Shown: piece after piece, positions 28,948 to 36,985 of the stretch
How positions within the stretch are numbered: the stretch's first letter is position 1
Layout: each line of letters opens with the position of its first letter
Assembly: GCA_020353515.1 (NCBI GenBank)
Contig: CP070695.1
Span: forward strand, 533,173-597,172
Length of the DNA: 64,000 bases
From: Candidatus Heimdallarchaeota archaeon
GTDB lineage: Archaea; Asgardarchaeota; Heimdallarchaeia; Hodarchaeales; Hodarchaeaceae
Reading direction: 5' to 3'
Program-made: the position numbers and the translations under genes
The notes under the pieces: model-generated
What the model saw: only the letters and a program-made list of their open reading frames with translations
Told to the model about the DNA's origin: nothing
Database searches by the model: none

Positions 28948-29196
28948 ATGATTTCAATAACCATAGAATTGATGGCAGCAGTTCGAAACCCTTTCCCAAG
29001 TAAAAAACGAAAAATTAAACTCATTAATCTTAATGATGGATTATCAATCAGAAGTTTGTTAATAGAAAGTGGTTTCCTTAAGAAGGAATTAGGCCATTTA
29101 ATTCCTATTGTAAATGGAACAAGAACATCAATGAATTATGAACTAAAAGATGGCGATCATCTATGGATTACTTTTCCGCTAGGCGGAGGTATATAG
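28948..29196 (+). CDS. MoaD/ThiS-like ubiquitin-fold protein ending GGGI
   Basis: 82 aa beta-grasp protein: MISITIELMAAVRNPF start, VNGTRTSMNYELKDGDHLWI and a C-terminus PLGGGI. MoaD-family sulfur carriers end exactly in Gly-Gly, which is adenylated and thiocarboxylated. Here a third Gly and an Ile follow, so either it is trimmed or it is not used in the standard way. It lies between the MocA-like gene and the FAD subunit with three bases to the latter, in a Mo-cofactor context, so a dithiolene-sulfur carrier role is most likely; other ubiquitin-like roles are open. Confidence 0.7.
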   Translation: MISITIELMAAVRNPFPSKKRKIKLINLNDGLSIRSLLIESGFLKKELGHLIPIVNGTRTSMNYELKDGDHLWITFPLGGGI

Positions 29197-29199
29197 GAT

Positions 29200-30021
29200 A
29201 TGAATCAAGAATACTATTATCCATCTAACCTAGAAGAGGCACTTAATTTACTCACAAAAGAATCCACGGTAATTATTGCTGGTGGTACTCATCTTACTAC
29301 ATCAAAAAATCGAGCTATCTCGAATTTCGTTGATATTACTCGATTAGGATTGAGTTATATAAAGAAAGACCAGCAATTAGCACGAGTGGGAAGTACTACA
29401 ACAATCACTGAAATGATAGAATCTCCTATCATAAAGCAGATTGGTAATGGGATTTTAACAAAAGCTTGTCAGCTGATTGGTGATACTCCCTTACGAAATG
29501 TTATCACCATAGGGGGTAATATTGCAGGGATTTACCCATGGGTGGGTTTACCAGTCGTTTTACTTGTGCTAGACGCGGAAATTGAAATAAAAACTCTGAA
29601 TGGGACTAAAAAAGTCCTAGCGAATGATTATTACAAGGGAAAAAAACTACAAAAGGGTGCAATCATAACAGAAGTAGCTTTCCCTTTCCGAGATGATTAT
29701 TTTTGTCAGTATGAGAAGTTTTCATTAACTACAGTAGATTACTCATGGCTTACTATGGCTTTTGCAACAAAAAATGAGAATGGTACAATTGTTGATCCCC
29801 ACCTTGCAGTTTCACGTGTATCAAAAACTCAACGAGTAAGTCAGGTAGAAGAATTTCTAGAGGGAAAATCATTAACTGATTTAGACTTGAATACAGCTGT
29901 ATCAATTCTAAAGAACTCAATCAAGGTAGTTGCTGATTACAGGTCTTCAAAAACGTATCGGGAGCATCTTTTAGGAGTATTATTTCGAAGAATGCTAATT
30001 GGAATGACAGGAGGTTTATGA
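29200..30021 (+). CDS. Mo-hydroxylase FAD-binding subunit, cluster 1
   Basis: 273 aa medium subunit of a xanthine dehydrogenase/CO dehydrogenase-type enzyme. FAD-binding signatures IIAGGTHL near the start and LRNVITIGGNIAG (about 98-110), then a CoxM-type C-terminal domain. The usual xanthine-oxidase TIGGN(I/V) is present. It passes electrons from the iron-sulfur subunit to FAD and an acceptor. The stop overlaps the next start (ATGA), so translation is coupled with the iron-sulfur subunit. Confidence 0.85.
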   Translation: MNQEYYYPSNLEEALNLLTKESTVIIAGGTHLTTSKNRAISNFVDITRLGLSYIKKDQQLARVGSTTTITEMIESPIIKQIGNGILTKACQLIGDTPLRNVITIGGNIAGIYPWVGLPVVLLVLDAEIEIKTLNGTKKVLANDYYKGKKLQKGAIITEVAFPFRDDYFCQYEKFSLTTVDYSWLTMAFATKNENGTIVDPHLAVSRVSKTQRVSQVEEFLEGKSLTDLDLNTAVSILKNSIKVVADYRSSKTYREHLLGVLFRRMLIGMTGGL

Positions 30022-30491
30022 TGATAAAAATTAATCTTACAATTAATGGAAAAGCAAAAACTTTCACAATAAAACCTGATGAACTCCTGATCGATGTCTT
30101 ACGAAAGGAGGGGTATAAAGGGGTGAAGAGGGGTTGCGACGAAGGTACCTGCGGGGCGTGTACGATTATTCTTAACGGTAGAGCCGTTAAATCATGTATA
30201 TTATTTGCTGCTCAAGCCCATGAAGGTTCAATAACTACTATTGAAGGAATTGGGACTCGTGATCATCCCCACCCAATTCAACAAGCCTTTGTTGATGAAG
30301 GTGTTGTGCAATGTGGGTTTTGTATTCCCGGCCTAATTATTAGTGCTAAAACACTCCTGGACCAGAATCCTGCACCTACTAAAGAAGAAGTAAAAAAGGC
30401 TCTTGATGGAAATCTATGTCGATGTACTGGCTACTCTGGTCAAATCAAAGCAGTACTTGACGCTGCTGCAGTTATGAGAGGTGAAAAATAG
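30018..30491 (+). CDS. Mo-hydroxylase 2Fe-2S subunit, cluster 1
   Basis: 157 aa. First ferredoxin-type cluster: GCDEGTCGACTI (C-x4-C-x2-C), with the fourth Cys in KSCILFA. The second, alpha-helical cluster: QCGFCIPGLI and GNLCRCTGY. All eight cysteines are present. AGGAGG at 30009-30014 serves ATG 30018 or, at better spacing, the second ATG at 30021. It carries electrons from molybdenum to FAD. Confidence 0.9.
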   Translation: MMIKINLTINGKAKTFTIKPDELLIDVLRKEGYKGVKRGCDEGTCGACTIILNGRAVKSCILFAAQAHEGSITTIEGIGTRDHPHPIQQAFVDEGVVQCGFCIPGLIISAKTLLDQNPAPTKEEVKKALDGNLCRCTGYSGQIKAVLDAAAVMRGEK

Positions 30492-32827
30492 TGAGTCCAA
30501 AGATTTTTGAGGGAAAAGTGGTTGGAAAAAGCATTGCTAAGGTCGACGCACTAAGTTTAGCAATGGGAAAACCTTTATATACAGATGATATGGATTTCAA
30601 GGATTTAGTTCATGTTAAACTACTGACGAGTCCCCATGCTCACGCTATAATCACTGATATTGACACTAGTGCTGCAGAAGAATACCCTGGAGTATTGGGA
30701 ATATTAACTCATAAGAATTGCTCCCGAGTTCTTCATACAACGGCAGGACAAGGATATCCCGAGCCAAGTCCTTATGATACTCGCTTATTTAATAAAAAGG
30801 TGAAATTTGTAGGAGATCAAGTAGCTGCAGTTGCAGCTGAAACATTAGAAATCGCTAAAGAAGCTGTAAAACTCATTAAGGTGAAATATAAGCCTTTAAA
30901 ACCTATTTTTAATTGGGATCATGCCATAGGCAATGAAACTGTTATTCATGATGAAGGTGATACCAAATACCTTATCCCTGTATTTTATGATCCAGCTAAG
31001 AATCATGTAGCCCACATAGACGCAGAGGTTGGAGATATTGACAAAGGAATTGCTGAAGCCGATCACATTGTAGATCGTACAGTGAGGAACCATTATGGGC
31101 AACATTGTCCTTTAGAGCCTCACATCTCAATTGCTTACTTAGACGAACATGATCGGTTAGTAGTACGGTCAGCAACTCAGGTTCCATTCCACGCAAGAAG
31201 AATAATAGCCCAAGTGTTGGGTCTACCAATTGCTAGAGTCAGGGTAATAAAACCACGGATTGGTGGAGGGTTTGGTGCAAAGCAGGAAATAATTACAGAG
31301 ATAATTGCTGCTTCCTTTACTCTCCAATTAAAAAGACCAGTAAAATTAGAGTATACAAGGAAGGAAGAGTTTATTTCTGCACGGACCCGTCACCCAATGA
31401 CAACGAGATTGAAAGCTGGAGTTAAGAAAGATGGGACAATAACTGCTATAGATATGAAAGTCCTAAGCAACACTGGTGCATACGGAACTCATGGTTTAAC
31501 CGTATTAAGTAATACTGGGAGTAAAACCTTACCATTGTACCATTGTGACAATATCCGCTTTGTTGGCGACACTGTTTACACAAATCTTCCTGTTGCAGGA
31601 GCATACAGGGGATATGGTGGTACACAAGCTGCACTAGCCATGGAAATCGTGATGGATGAACTGGCGAGAAAAATCGATATGGATCCTGCAGAATTTAGAT
31701 TGATAAATCATATCAAACCTGGTGAGACTTCCCCAATTTTCAAAGCTCTTGGAGAAGGCACTGAAGGACATGAACAAACAATAGACTCCTGTGGCCTTTC
31801 AGATTGTATAAAACAAGGAGCGGATGCCATTGGATGGTGGTCTAGGGAAGATCATAAGAAAAAATTCAATACTGAAACGAAAAAGAGAGGTTTTGGTTTA
31901 ATATGCATCATGCAAGGTTCAGCAATACCATATATTGACATGGCAGGGGCTTATGCGAAAATGAATGATGATGGATCATTCAATCTCCTAGTGGGAGCAA
32001 CTGATATTGGAACTGGGAGTGACACAATTTTAGCTCAAATATTCGCGGAAGTCTTAAACCTTAATGTTGGGACTGATGTTATTGTATTTTCCTCTGATAC
32101 CGATATTACACCTTTCGATAAAGGAGCTTACGCCTCATCTACAACTTATCTCTCTGGAATGGCGGTAAAAAACTTAGCTGAAAAAATAAAGAAACAGCTT
32201 CTAGATTATGCTGCAGTTCTAATGAATCTTCCTGCCAACGAACTTGAACTAAGAGAAAAGGCTGTATTTCACCCTAAAACCAAGAAATCCTTGAGTTTTA
32301 CTGAAATAGGCACAAAAGCTCTTTATACTGAGAATCAGCAACAGATAGGGCAGGTCGCATCAGAATTGGCCCGGAAATCACCTCCTCCATTCTGTGCTCA
32401 CTTTGCTGAGGTGGAGGTAGACATAGAAACTGGGAGAGTTAAAATCCTGAGATATGTTGCAGCAGTGGATTGTGGAACTCCAATAAATCCTAAATTAGTC
32501 ATTGGCCAAACGGAAGGTGCATTAGTAAACGGATTGGGTTATGCATTAAGCGAAAGTTATCATTTCAATGCCCAAGGAAGGATGATGAACCCATCATTCA
32601 GGAATTACAAGATAATGACAACCATTGATCTACCAGAAATAAAAACCATTATTGTCAAAACTTACGAACCATCAGGCCCATTCGGTGCAAAATCAATAGC
32701 TGAACCCAACATAAGTGGACCTATGCCTTGCCTTTCAAATGCCATTTATGACGCGATTGGTATTCGTATCACTGAACCTCCATATACCCCTGACAGAGTG
32801 TTGAAAGCAATCCAAGATCATAAATAA
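30491..32827 (+). CDS. Mo-hydroxylase catalytic subunit, cluster 1
   Basis: 778 aa molybdopterin-binding large subunit from GTG 30491, which overlaps the previous stop. Visible: IGGGFGAKQE (Mo-cofactor loop), VAGAYRGYGGTQ, DIGTGSDTILAQIFAE, and the late GAKSIAEPNISGP. The last carries the catalytic Glu, though most relatives read GAKGVGEP there. It belongs to the xanthine dehydrogenase/aldehyde oxidase/hydroxybenzoyl-CoA reductase family. It is not CO dehydrogenase, since the AYRCSFR active-site loop of CoxL is absent. Substrate unknown; an N-heterocycle or aldehyde is most likely. Confidence 0.88.
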   Translation: MSPKIFEGKVVGKSIAKVDALSLAMGKPLYTDDMDFKDLVHVKLLTSPHAHAIITDIDTSAAEEYPGVLGILTHKNCSRVLHTTAGQGYPEPSPYDTRLFNKKVKFVGDQVAAVAAETLEIAKEAVKLIKVKYKPLKPIFNWDHAIGNETVIHDEGDTKYLIPVFYDPAKNHVAHIDAEVGDIDKGIAEADHIVDRTVRNHYGQHCPLEPHISIAYLDEHDRLVVRSATQVPFHARRIIAQVLGLPIARVRVIKPRIGGGFGAKQEIITEIIAASFTLQLKRPVKLEYTRKEEFISARTRHPMTTRLKAGVKKDGTITAIDMKVLSNTGAYGTHGLTVLSNTGSKTLPLYHCDNIRFVGDTVYTNLPVAGAYRGYGGTQAALAMEIVMDELARKIDMDPAEFRLINHIKPGETSPIFKALGEGTEGHEQTIDSCGLSDCIKQGADAIGWWSREDHKKKFNTETKKRGFGLICIMQGSAIPYIDMAGAYAKMNDDGSFNLLVGATDIGTGSDTILAQIFAEVLNLNVGTDVIVFSSDTDITPFDKGAYASSTTYLSGMAVKNLAEKIKKQLLDYAAVLMNLPANELELREKAVFHPKTKKSLSFTEIGTKALYTENQQQIGQVASELARKSPPPFCAHFAEVEVDIETGRVKILRYVAAVDCGTPINPKLVIGQTEGALVNGLGYALSESYHFNAQGRMMNPSFRNYKIMTTIDLPEIKTIIVKTYEPSGPFGAKSIAEPNISGPMPCLSNAIYDAIGIRITEPPYTPDRVLKAIQDHK

Positions 32828-33017
32828 AGCTGTAGTCATTAATTAGTTTTGAGTTGAATAGAAATTTTTATGTTATTATCTGAAGTAAGGAGAAAAATAG
32901 CAATTTAGATTGAAGATAAATGCTAATGCATATGATTAAAAATCTTGAACATCGTCTAATTCTTGAAAGCTACTACCAATTACTAAGCCTGAAGATTTTC
33001 AAGAGGCGATATTTGAA

Positions 33018-34847
33018 ATGCCCTACGAATTTACACCTTTTGGGGTCGTAATGGGGGCAGTAACTATTTTAGCTTTTGGAATTGCAGTTTATCCACTTAT
33101 ATTTCGTCCAAAATCACGCTTGATAGCTCATTTTGTCTTACTTATCAGTAGTAGTGTGATCTGGTGCCTTGGATACACTCTAGAGATCTTCGCTACTGAC
33201 CAGGTAACAAAATTGTTATGGGTTAGATTTGAATATATCGGAATAATGTTAATATCTCCCCTCTTTCTATTTTTTGTCTTAGTGTTCACACAACGCACTA
33301 AAATTGCTTCTAAACCGATTATGGGATTACTATTCTTCCCTCCACTTCTTCATTGGTTACTTCTTGCAACGAATGAATTTCACGGTCTATTTTATAATTC
33401 CATTACCCTAAATACGGAAGGACCACTTATAACATTAAACCTGGAATATGGACTTGCATTCTACAGTCACACTATCTATTCTTATCTCTTATTGGTATTT
33501 GCATTTTTCTTGCTTATTCGAACCTATCTAGATATCAAAGCTACTCTAGAGGGAAATACTCTTTTTCAAAAACAAATTTTAATTGTAGGTATTGGGACAA
33601 TTTTTCCCATTATAGGAAATATTATCCGGATCTTAAAAATCCCCCCCTTTACATTTATAGATCTTACCTCTGTTGCTTTTGTGATCTGTTATATTCTGTA
33701 TTTCTATGCACTATTTGAAATCGGGTTTTTGGATATTGTACCGTTCGCCCATCAGTATATTATTCGAAATTTAGCAGATATTGGGATAATAGCCACGACT
33801 ACAGATAATTTAATTGTAGATATCAACAAACCTGCTTGTCAATATATATTTGAAGCAGATTGCCCAAATATTATTGGAAGTAATCTCTTTTCAATACTGT
33901 ATTCTTTAAACAGGTTGAAACCATATCACGAAGGTATACACCGAATTGAGAACACATTACACGAAATGTCAGGTGAAATAATAGACTTTGAAATGGAATT
34001 CCTTGATTCCCCAGATCCTCGCGCCCAATCTTTTAAAATTACCCTCCAAGCATTACGAGATAAAGGGGAGATAATTGGTTACATCTACATCGTCCACAAT
34101 ATTTCCTTAGAGAAAGAAATGGAAATGTTACTCCGAAAAAATATCGATTTCAAAACCTCACTTTTAAGTGTCATCTCACATGATTTAAAAAATCAATTAA
34201 CGATAATCCAAGGTTTTACTGATATCTTAAGAAAAGAACTAGCTCCCATTCAGAACTTTGATGAATTGGTAGAATCGTTAGATGGGATCGAAGCTAAAGC
34301 AGTGCAAATGCAGGAAATTATTACTGATGTGAGAAGTTACTTAAAGACAATGGGATCCTTTGAAGAGGCTCAGTTAACATTTATTAACATCAAAGAGATA
34401 ATTAGTGAGGTCATTTCAGTCTTAGAACAAGCATCAACTGAAAAAAATCTAACAATCAACGTTACCTGGCCTTCAGAACCCAATATTTATACATTCGCGG
34501 ATATGCGCCTTCGTAGCGTCTTTAACAATATGATAGATAATGCGATTAAATGGAGTCCTCCAAATGATGTAATTGAAATTGTTGTGGCCAAAGAGAACCA
34601 GTTTTGGGTTTGTAGCATTAGTGATCATGGCCCGGGAGTCCCAGATGGCATTAAAGAGGAGATATTCAAACCATTTGTCAGTATTGGACCAGAAGGCAAA
34701 ATAGGTAGTGGTTTGGGTTTATCTATTAGCCGAGAAATACTACAATCTTACAAAAGCAAGATCTGGATAGAGGATGTCGAACCTCAAGGAGCAAGATTTG
34801 CATTCAAATTACTAATTGTGGAAAAAAAAGCGGTATTTGAGGATTAA
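33018..34847 (+). CDS. 7TM sensor histidine kinase with PAS domain
   Basis: 609 aa. An N-terminal seven-helix sensor domain (about 1-235) carries the WVRFEYIG motif of the HisKA_7TM family. A PAS-like domain follows (about 250-365, ATTTDNLIVDINKPACQYIF). The HisKA H-box is LLSVISHDLKNQL with His388. The ATP-binding domain has N-box FNNMIDNAIKW, G1 ISDHGPGVPDG, F-box IFKPF and G2 IGSGLGLSIS. No receiver domain and no response regulator gene follow. It sits between two Mo-hydroxylase clusters and could sense their substrate or redox state (inference). It ends three bases before the convergent FAD subunit stop. Confidence 0.85.
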   Translation: MPYEFTPFGVVMGAVTILAFGIAVYPLIFRPKSRLIAHFVLLISSSVIWCLGYTLEIFATDQVTKLLWVRFEYIGIMLISPLFLFFVLVFTQRTKIASKPIMGLLFFPPLLHWLLLATNEFHGLFYNSITLNTEGPLITLNLEYGLAFYSHTIYSYLLLVFAFFLLIRTYLDIKATLEGNTLFQKQILIVGIGTIFPIIGNIIRILKIPPFTFIDLTSVAFVICYILYFYALFEIGFLDIVPFAHQYIIRNLADIGIIATTTDNLIVDINKPACQYIFEADCPNIIGSNLFSILYSLNRLKPYHEGIHRIENTLHEMSGEIIDFEMEFLDSPDPRAQSFKITLQALRDKGEIIGYIYIVHNISLEKEMEMLLRKNIDFKTSLLSVISHDLKNQLTIIQGFTDILRKELAPIQNFDELVESLDGIEAKAVQMQEIITDVRSYLKTMGSFEEAQLTFINIKEIISEVISVLEQASTEKNLTINVTWPSEPNIYTFADMRLRSVFNNMIDNAIKWSPPNDVIEIVVAKENQFWVCSISDHGPGVPDGIKEEIFKPFVSIGPEGKIGSGLGLSISREILQSYKSKIWIEDVEPQGARFAFKLLIVEKKAVFED

Positions 34848-34850
34848 AGA

Positions 34851-35711
34851 TCACACATTGTTAATTAAAAATCGAGATAATAAAACCCCAGTCATAGCTT
34901 GACGATAGTTTTTATTAGATCTAACGTCATCTATAGGAACACATTCCGTTTGAATTAGGTCGTGAGCTTCATCAATCAATTTTTGTGTAAGTATCTTGTT
35001 TTTGAGTAGATTCTCTGTCTTTTTTCCACGAACAACGGTAGGGGAAACAGCCCCGAGTGCTATTCGGATTTCTTCTATTTCATTTCCTTTATTTGGTTGT
35101 AGCATTTCAACTCCAACTGATACAACATTACATGATAAAGCTTGACGTTGACGAAGTGTAAGATAATCACCTACAAAATTTGGAAGTTTAGGTACACTAA
35201 TTTTTGTCACGATTCCCGAAGAATCCAATCCAATGAAACCTGGTCCTGTTATAAATTCTTCAATTGGTACTGTTGTGGTTTGATCCTGTGTTTGAATCTC
35301 TATTATTGCATTCCGACAATAAAGAATGGGGAGTGAATCCGCAGCAGGGCTTGCATGACACATATTACCAGCAATTGTCCCCGTATTTCGGATCTGGGGT
35401 GATCCGATATATGATACCGCTTTAGCTAGAGCAGGAATATGTGATTGTATAAGTGGATGATTAGATATTTCAGAATGAGTCATTAAGGGGCCTATCTCAA
35501 TTGTATCAGGTGTTTCTCTAACAAAATGAAGTGCTTGGATTTTATTAAGGTCTAGAAGCGATGGTTGTTCTCCCCAATCAACTCGATTATTCCGAATACT
35601 CACGAGAACATCAGTTCCTCCAGCAAGAGGATGTATATTTGCTCCAAAGGTGGCTTTTAATTCTAACGCTTCTTCTAAACTCACGGGTGAATGAACATTA
35701 AATTTGTACAT
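34851..35711 (-). CDS. Mo-hydroxylase FAD-binding subunit, cluster 2
   Basis: About 286 aa. FAD-binding motifs HPLAGGTDVLV (about 25-35) and IRNTGTIAGNMCHASPAAD (about 105-123). The latter, with N..ASPAAD, is the form typical of CO dehydrogenase and xanthine dehydrogenase. The ATG at 35711 (AGGTAAAG ribosome site) is chosen over the ATG at 35744, which would overlap the upstream gene by 26 bases and add a non-homologous head. It shares the fold with the cluster 1 subunit but is clearly diverged. Last gene of the minus-strand cluster. Confidence 0.85.
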   Translation of the reverse strand: MYKFNVHSPVSLEEALELKATFGANIHPLAGGTDVLVSIRNNRVDWGEQPSLLDLNKIQALHFVRETPDTIEIGPLMTHSEISNHPLIQSHIPALAKAVSYIGSPQIRNTGTIAGNMCHASPAADSLPILYCRNAIIEIQTQDQTTTVPIEEFITGPGFIGLDSSGIVTKISVPKLPNFVGDYLTLRQRQALSCNVVSVGVEMLQPNKGNEIEEIRIALGAVSPTVVRGKKTENLLKNKILTQKLIDEAHDLIQTECVPIDDVRSNKNYRQAMTGVLLSRFLINNV

Positions 35712-35718
35712 AGTTTCT

Positions 35719-36522
35719 TTACCTGTCCTTATTCTGAACATCAATTATTTCGGCTGCTATAGAAATTGCAATTTCTTCTGGAGTTTGACTCCTTATTGGG
35801 ACTCCAATAGGTGCATGCACCCTTTCTAAAAGGCTGGGATCAATCCCTTGTGATTCTAAGCGATTAAAGATCTCTTTAACCTTTCTTTTACTCCCAATCA
35901 TCCCTAGATATTTCCAAGTTTGTAATTCCTGTTGGCGTGTTGATAAAAGGTATTTCAAAATTCGTTCATCTAATTCATGAGAATAAGTGATAATAATAAT
36001 GTAACTGTCTTCTTCAAATTCAATTGAATCAATGATCTGAGGAAGTGTGCCTACCATCGTTTCAGAGACCTTAGAATCTTTAAAACTTTCATTAAGGTAT
36101 TCTTTTCTATCATCAATGACAACAGTCCAAAAGCCCAAGGATGCTAACAATGGAACTAAACGTTGACTAATATGCCCAGCCCCAAAAATATACGATTTAG
36201 AACCAACACCTAATATATCAATGAAGACTTTCATTCTACCCCCACAAAGCATACCTGTGGCTTTTTCACCTTCTTCCATTAATTCATACTCTTTCAATTG
36301 AGGAGTTCTCTTCTGAATTAGCATCTGTGCTTCTTTAAGAGCTAATTTCTCAATGGTGCCACCTCCAATTGTCCCCCAGAGGCGGTTCCCTAAAGAGTCT
36401 ACTAACATCTTAGCTCCTATACGTTGGGGTGCAGAACCACTGATCTCAACAACGGTGACCAGTGCAAAGGTTTCTCCTTGCTGAATCTGCTTATCGATGT
36501 TTTTAACAAATTCACTTTGCAT
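35719..36522 (-). CDS. XdhC/CoxI-family cofactor maturation protein
   Basis: About 267 aa. Signatures in order: VEISGSAPQRIGAKMLV, WGTIGGGTIEKLAL, GMLCGGRMKVFI, YIFGAGHISQRLVPLL (Rossmann nucleotide loop) and LGMIGSKRKVKEIF. XdhC proteins bind molybdopterin cofactor, help sulfurate it and insert it into the large subunit. ATG 36522 (GTGATTAG before it) leaves a one-base gap to the iron-sulfur gene; an upstream GTG at 36531 would overlap. Only cluster 2 has an XdhC gene and only cluster 1 has mocA/moaD-like genes, so the two clusters may share one maturation set. Confidence 0.88.
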   Translation of the reverse strand: MQSEFVKNIDKQIQQGETFALVTVVEISGSAPQRIGAKMLVDSLGNRLWGTIGGGTIEKLALKEAQMLIQKRTPQLKEYELMEEGEKATGMLCGGRMKVFIDILGVGSKSYIFGAGHISQRLVPLLASLGFWTVVIDDRKEYLNESFKDSKVSETMVGTLPQIIDSIEFEEDSYIIIITYSHELDERILKYLLSTRQQELQTWKYLGMIGSKRKVKEIFNRLESQGIDPSLLERVHAPIGVPIRSQTPEEIAISIAAEIIDVQNKDR

Positions 36523-36523
36523 T

Positions 36524-36985
36524 CTAATCACTTAGCTTTTGATGAGTGTCCTTGATCGCATCAAAGATCTTCTGATACCCAGTACAACGACAAATTACTC
36601 CACTCAATCCCTCACGAAGCTCTTGTTCAGTCAGATGAGGTTTTTCTCTTAGTAGTACTGTACTCGCTAAAATCATTCCAGGGGTACACGCTCCACATTG
36701 TGTTGCTCCATGTATAACAAACGAGTCTTGGAGTGATAAAACGAGTGAATCTGTAGATTCTATCGTTTCTACTTCACTATGCTGTGGAAGTTGAACCATT
36801 AAGATCAGACAGGAATTTACAACCTTTCCGTTGAGAATAACACTACAAGCACCACATTCACCCTGGTCACACCCTTTTTTTGTCCCCTTCATCCCCAAAT
36901 CATCACGTAAGAAGTCTAGAAGTCGTCTATCAGGAGAGGTTTCCTCTTTGTAGAGCATACCATTTACAATAATTTCGATTTTCAT
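36524..36985 (-). CDS. Mo-hydroxylase 2Fe-2S subunit, cluster 2
   Basis: 153 aa. First cluster GCDQGECGACSVI, with the fourth Cys in NSCLIL; second cluster QCGACTPGMIL and GVICRCTGYQ. All eight cysteines are present. The start overlaps the stop of the catalytic subunit gene by four bases, showing translational coupling. Close in length and motif to the cluster 1 iron-sulfur subunit. Confidence 0.9.
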   Translation of the reverse strand: MKIEIIVNGMLYKEETSPDRRLLDFLRDDLGMKGTKKGCDQGECGACSVILNGKVVNSCLILMVQLPQHSEVETIESTDSLVLSLQDSFVIHGATQCGACTPGMILASTVLLREKPHLTEQELREGLSGVICRCTGYQKIFDAIKDTHQKLSD

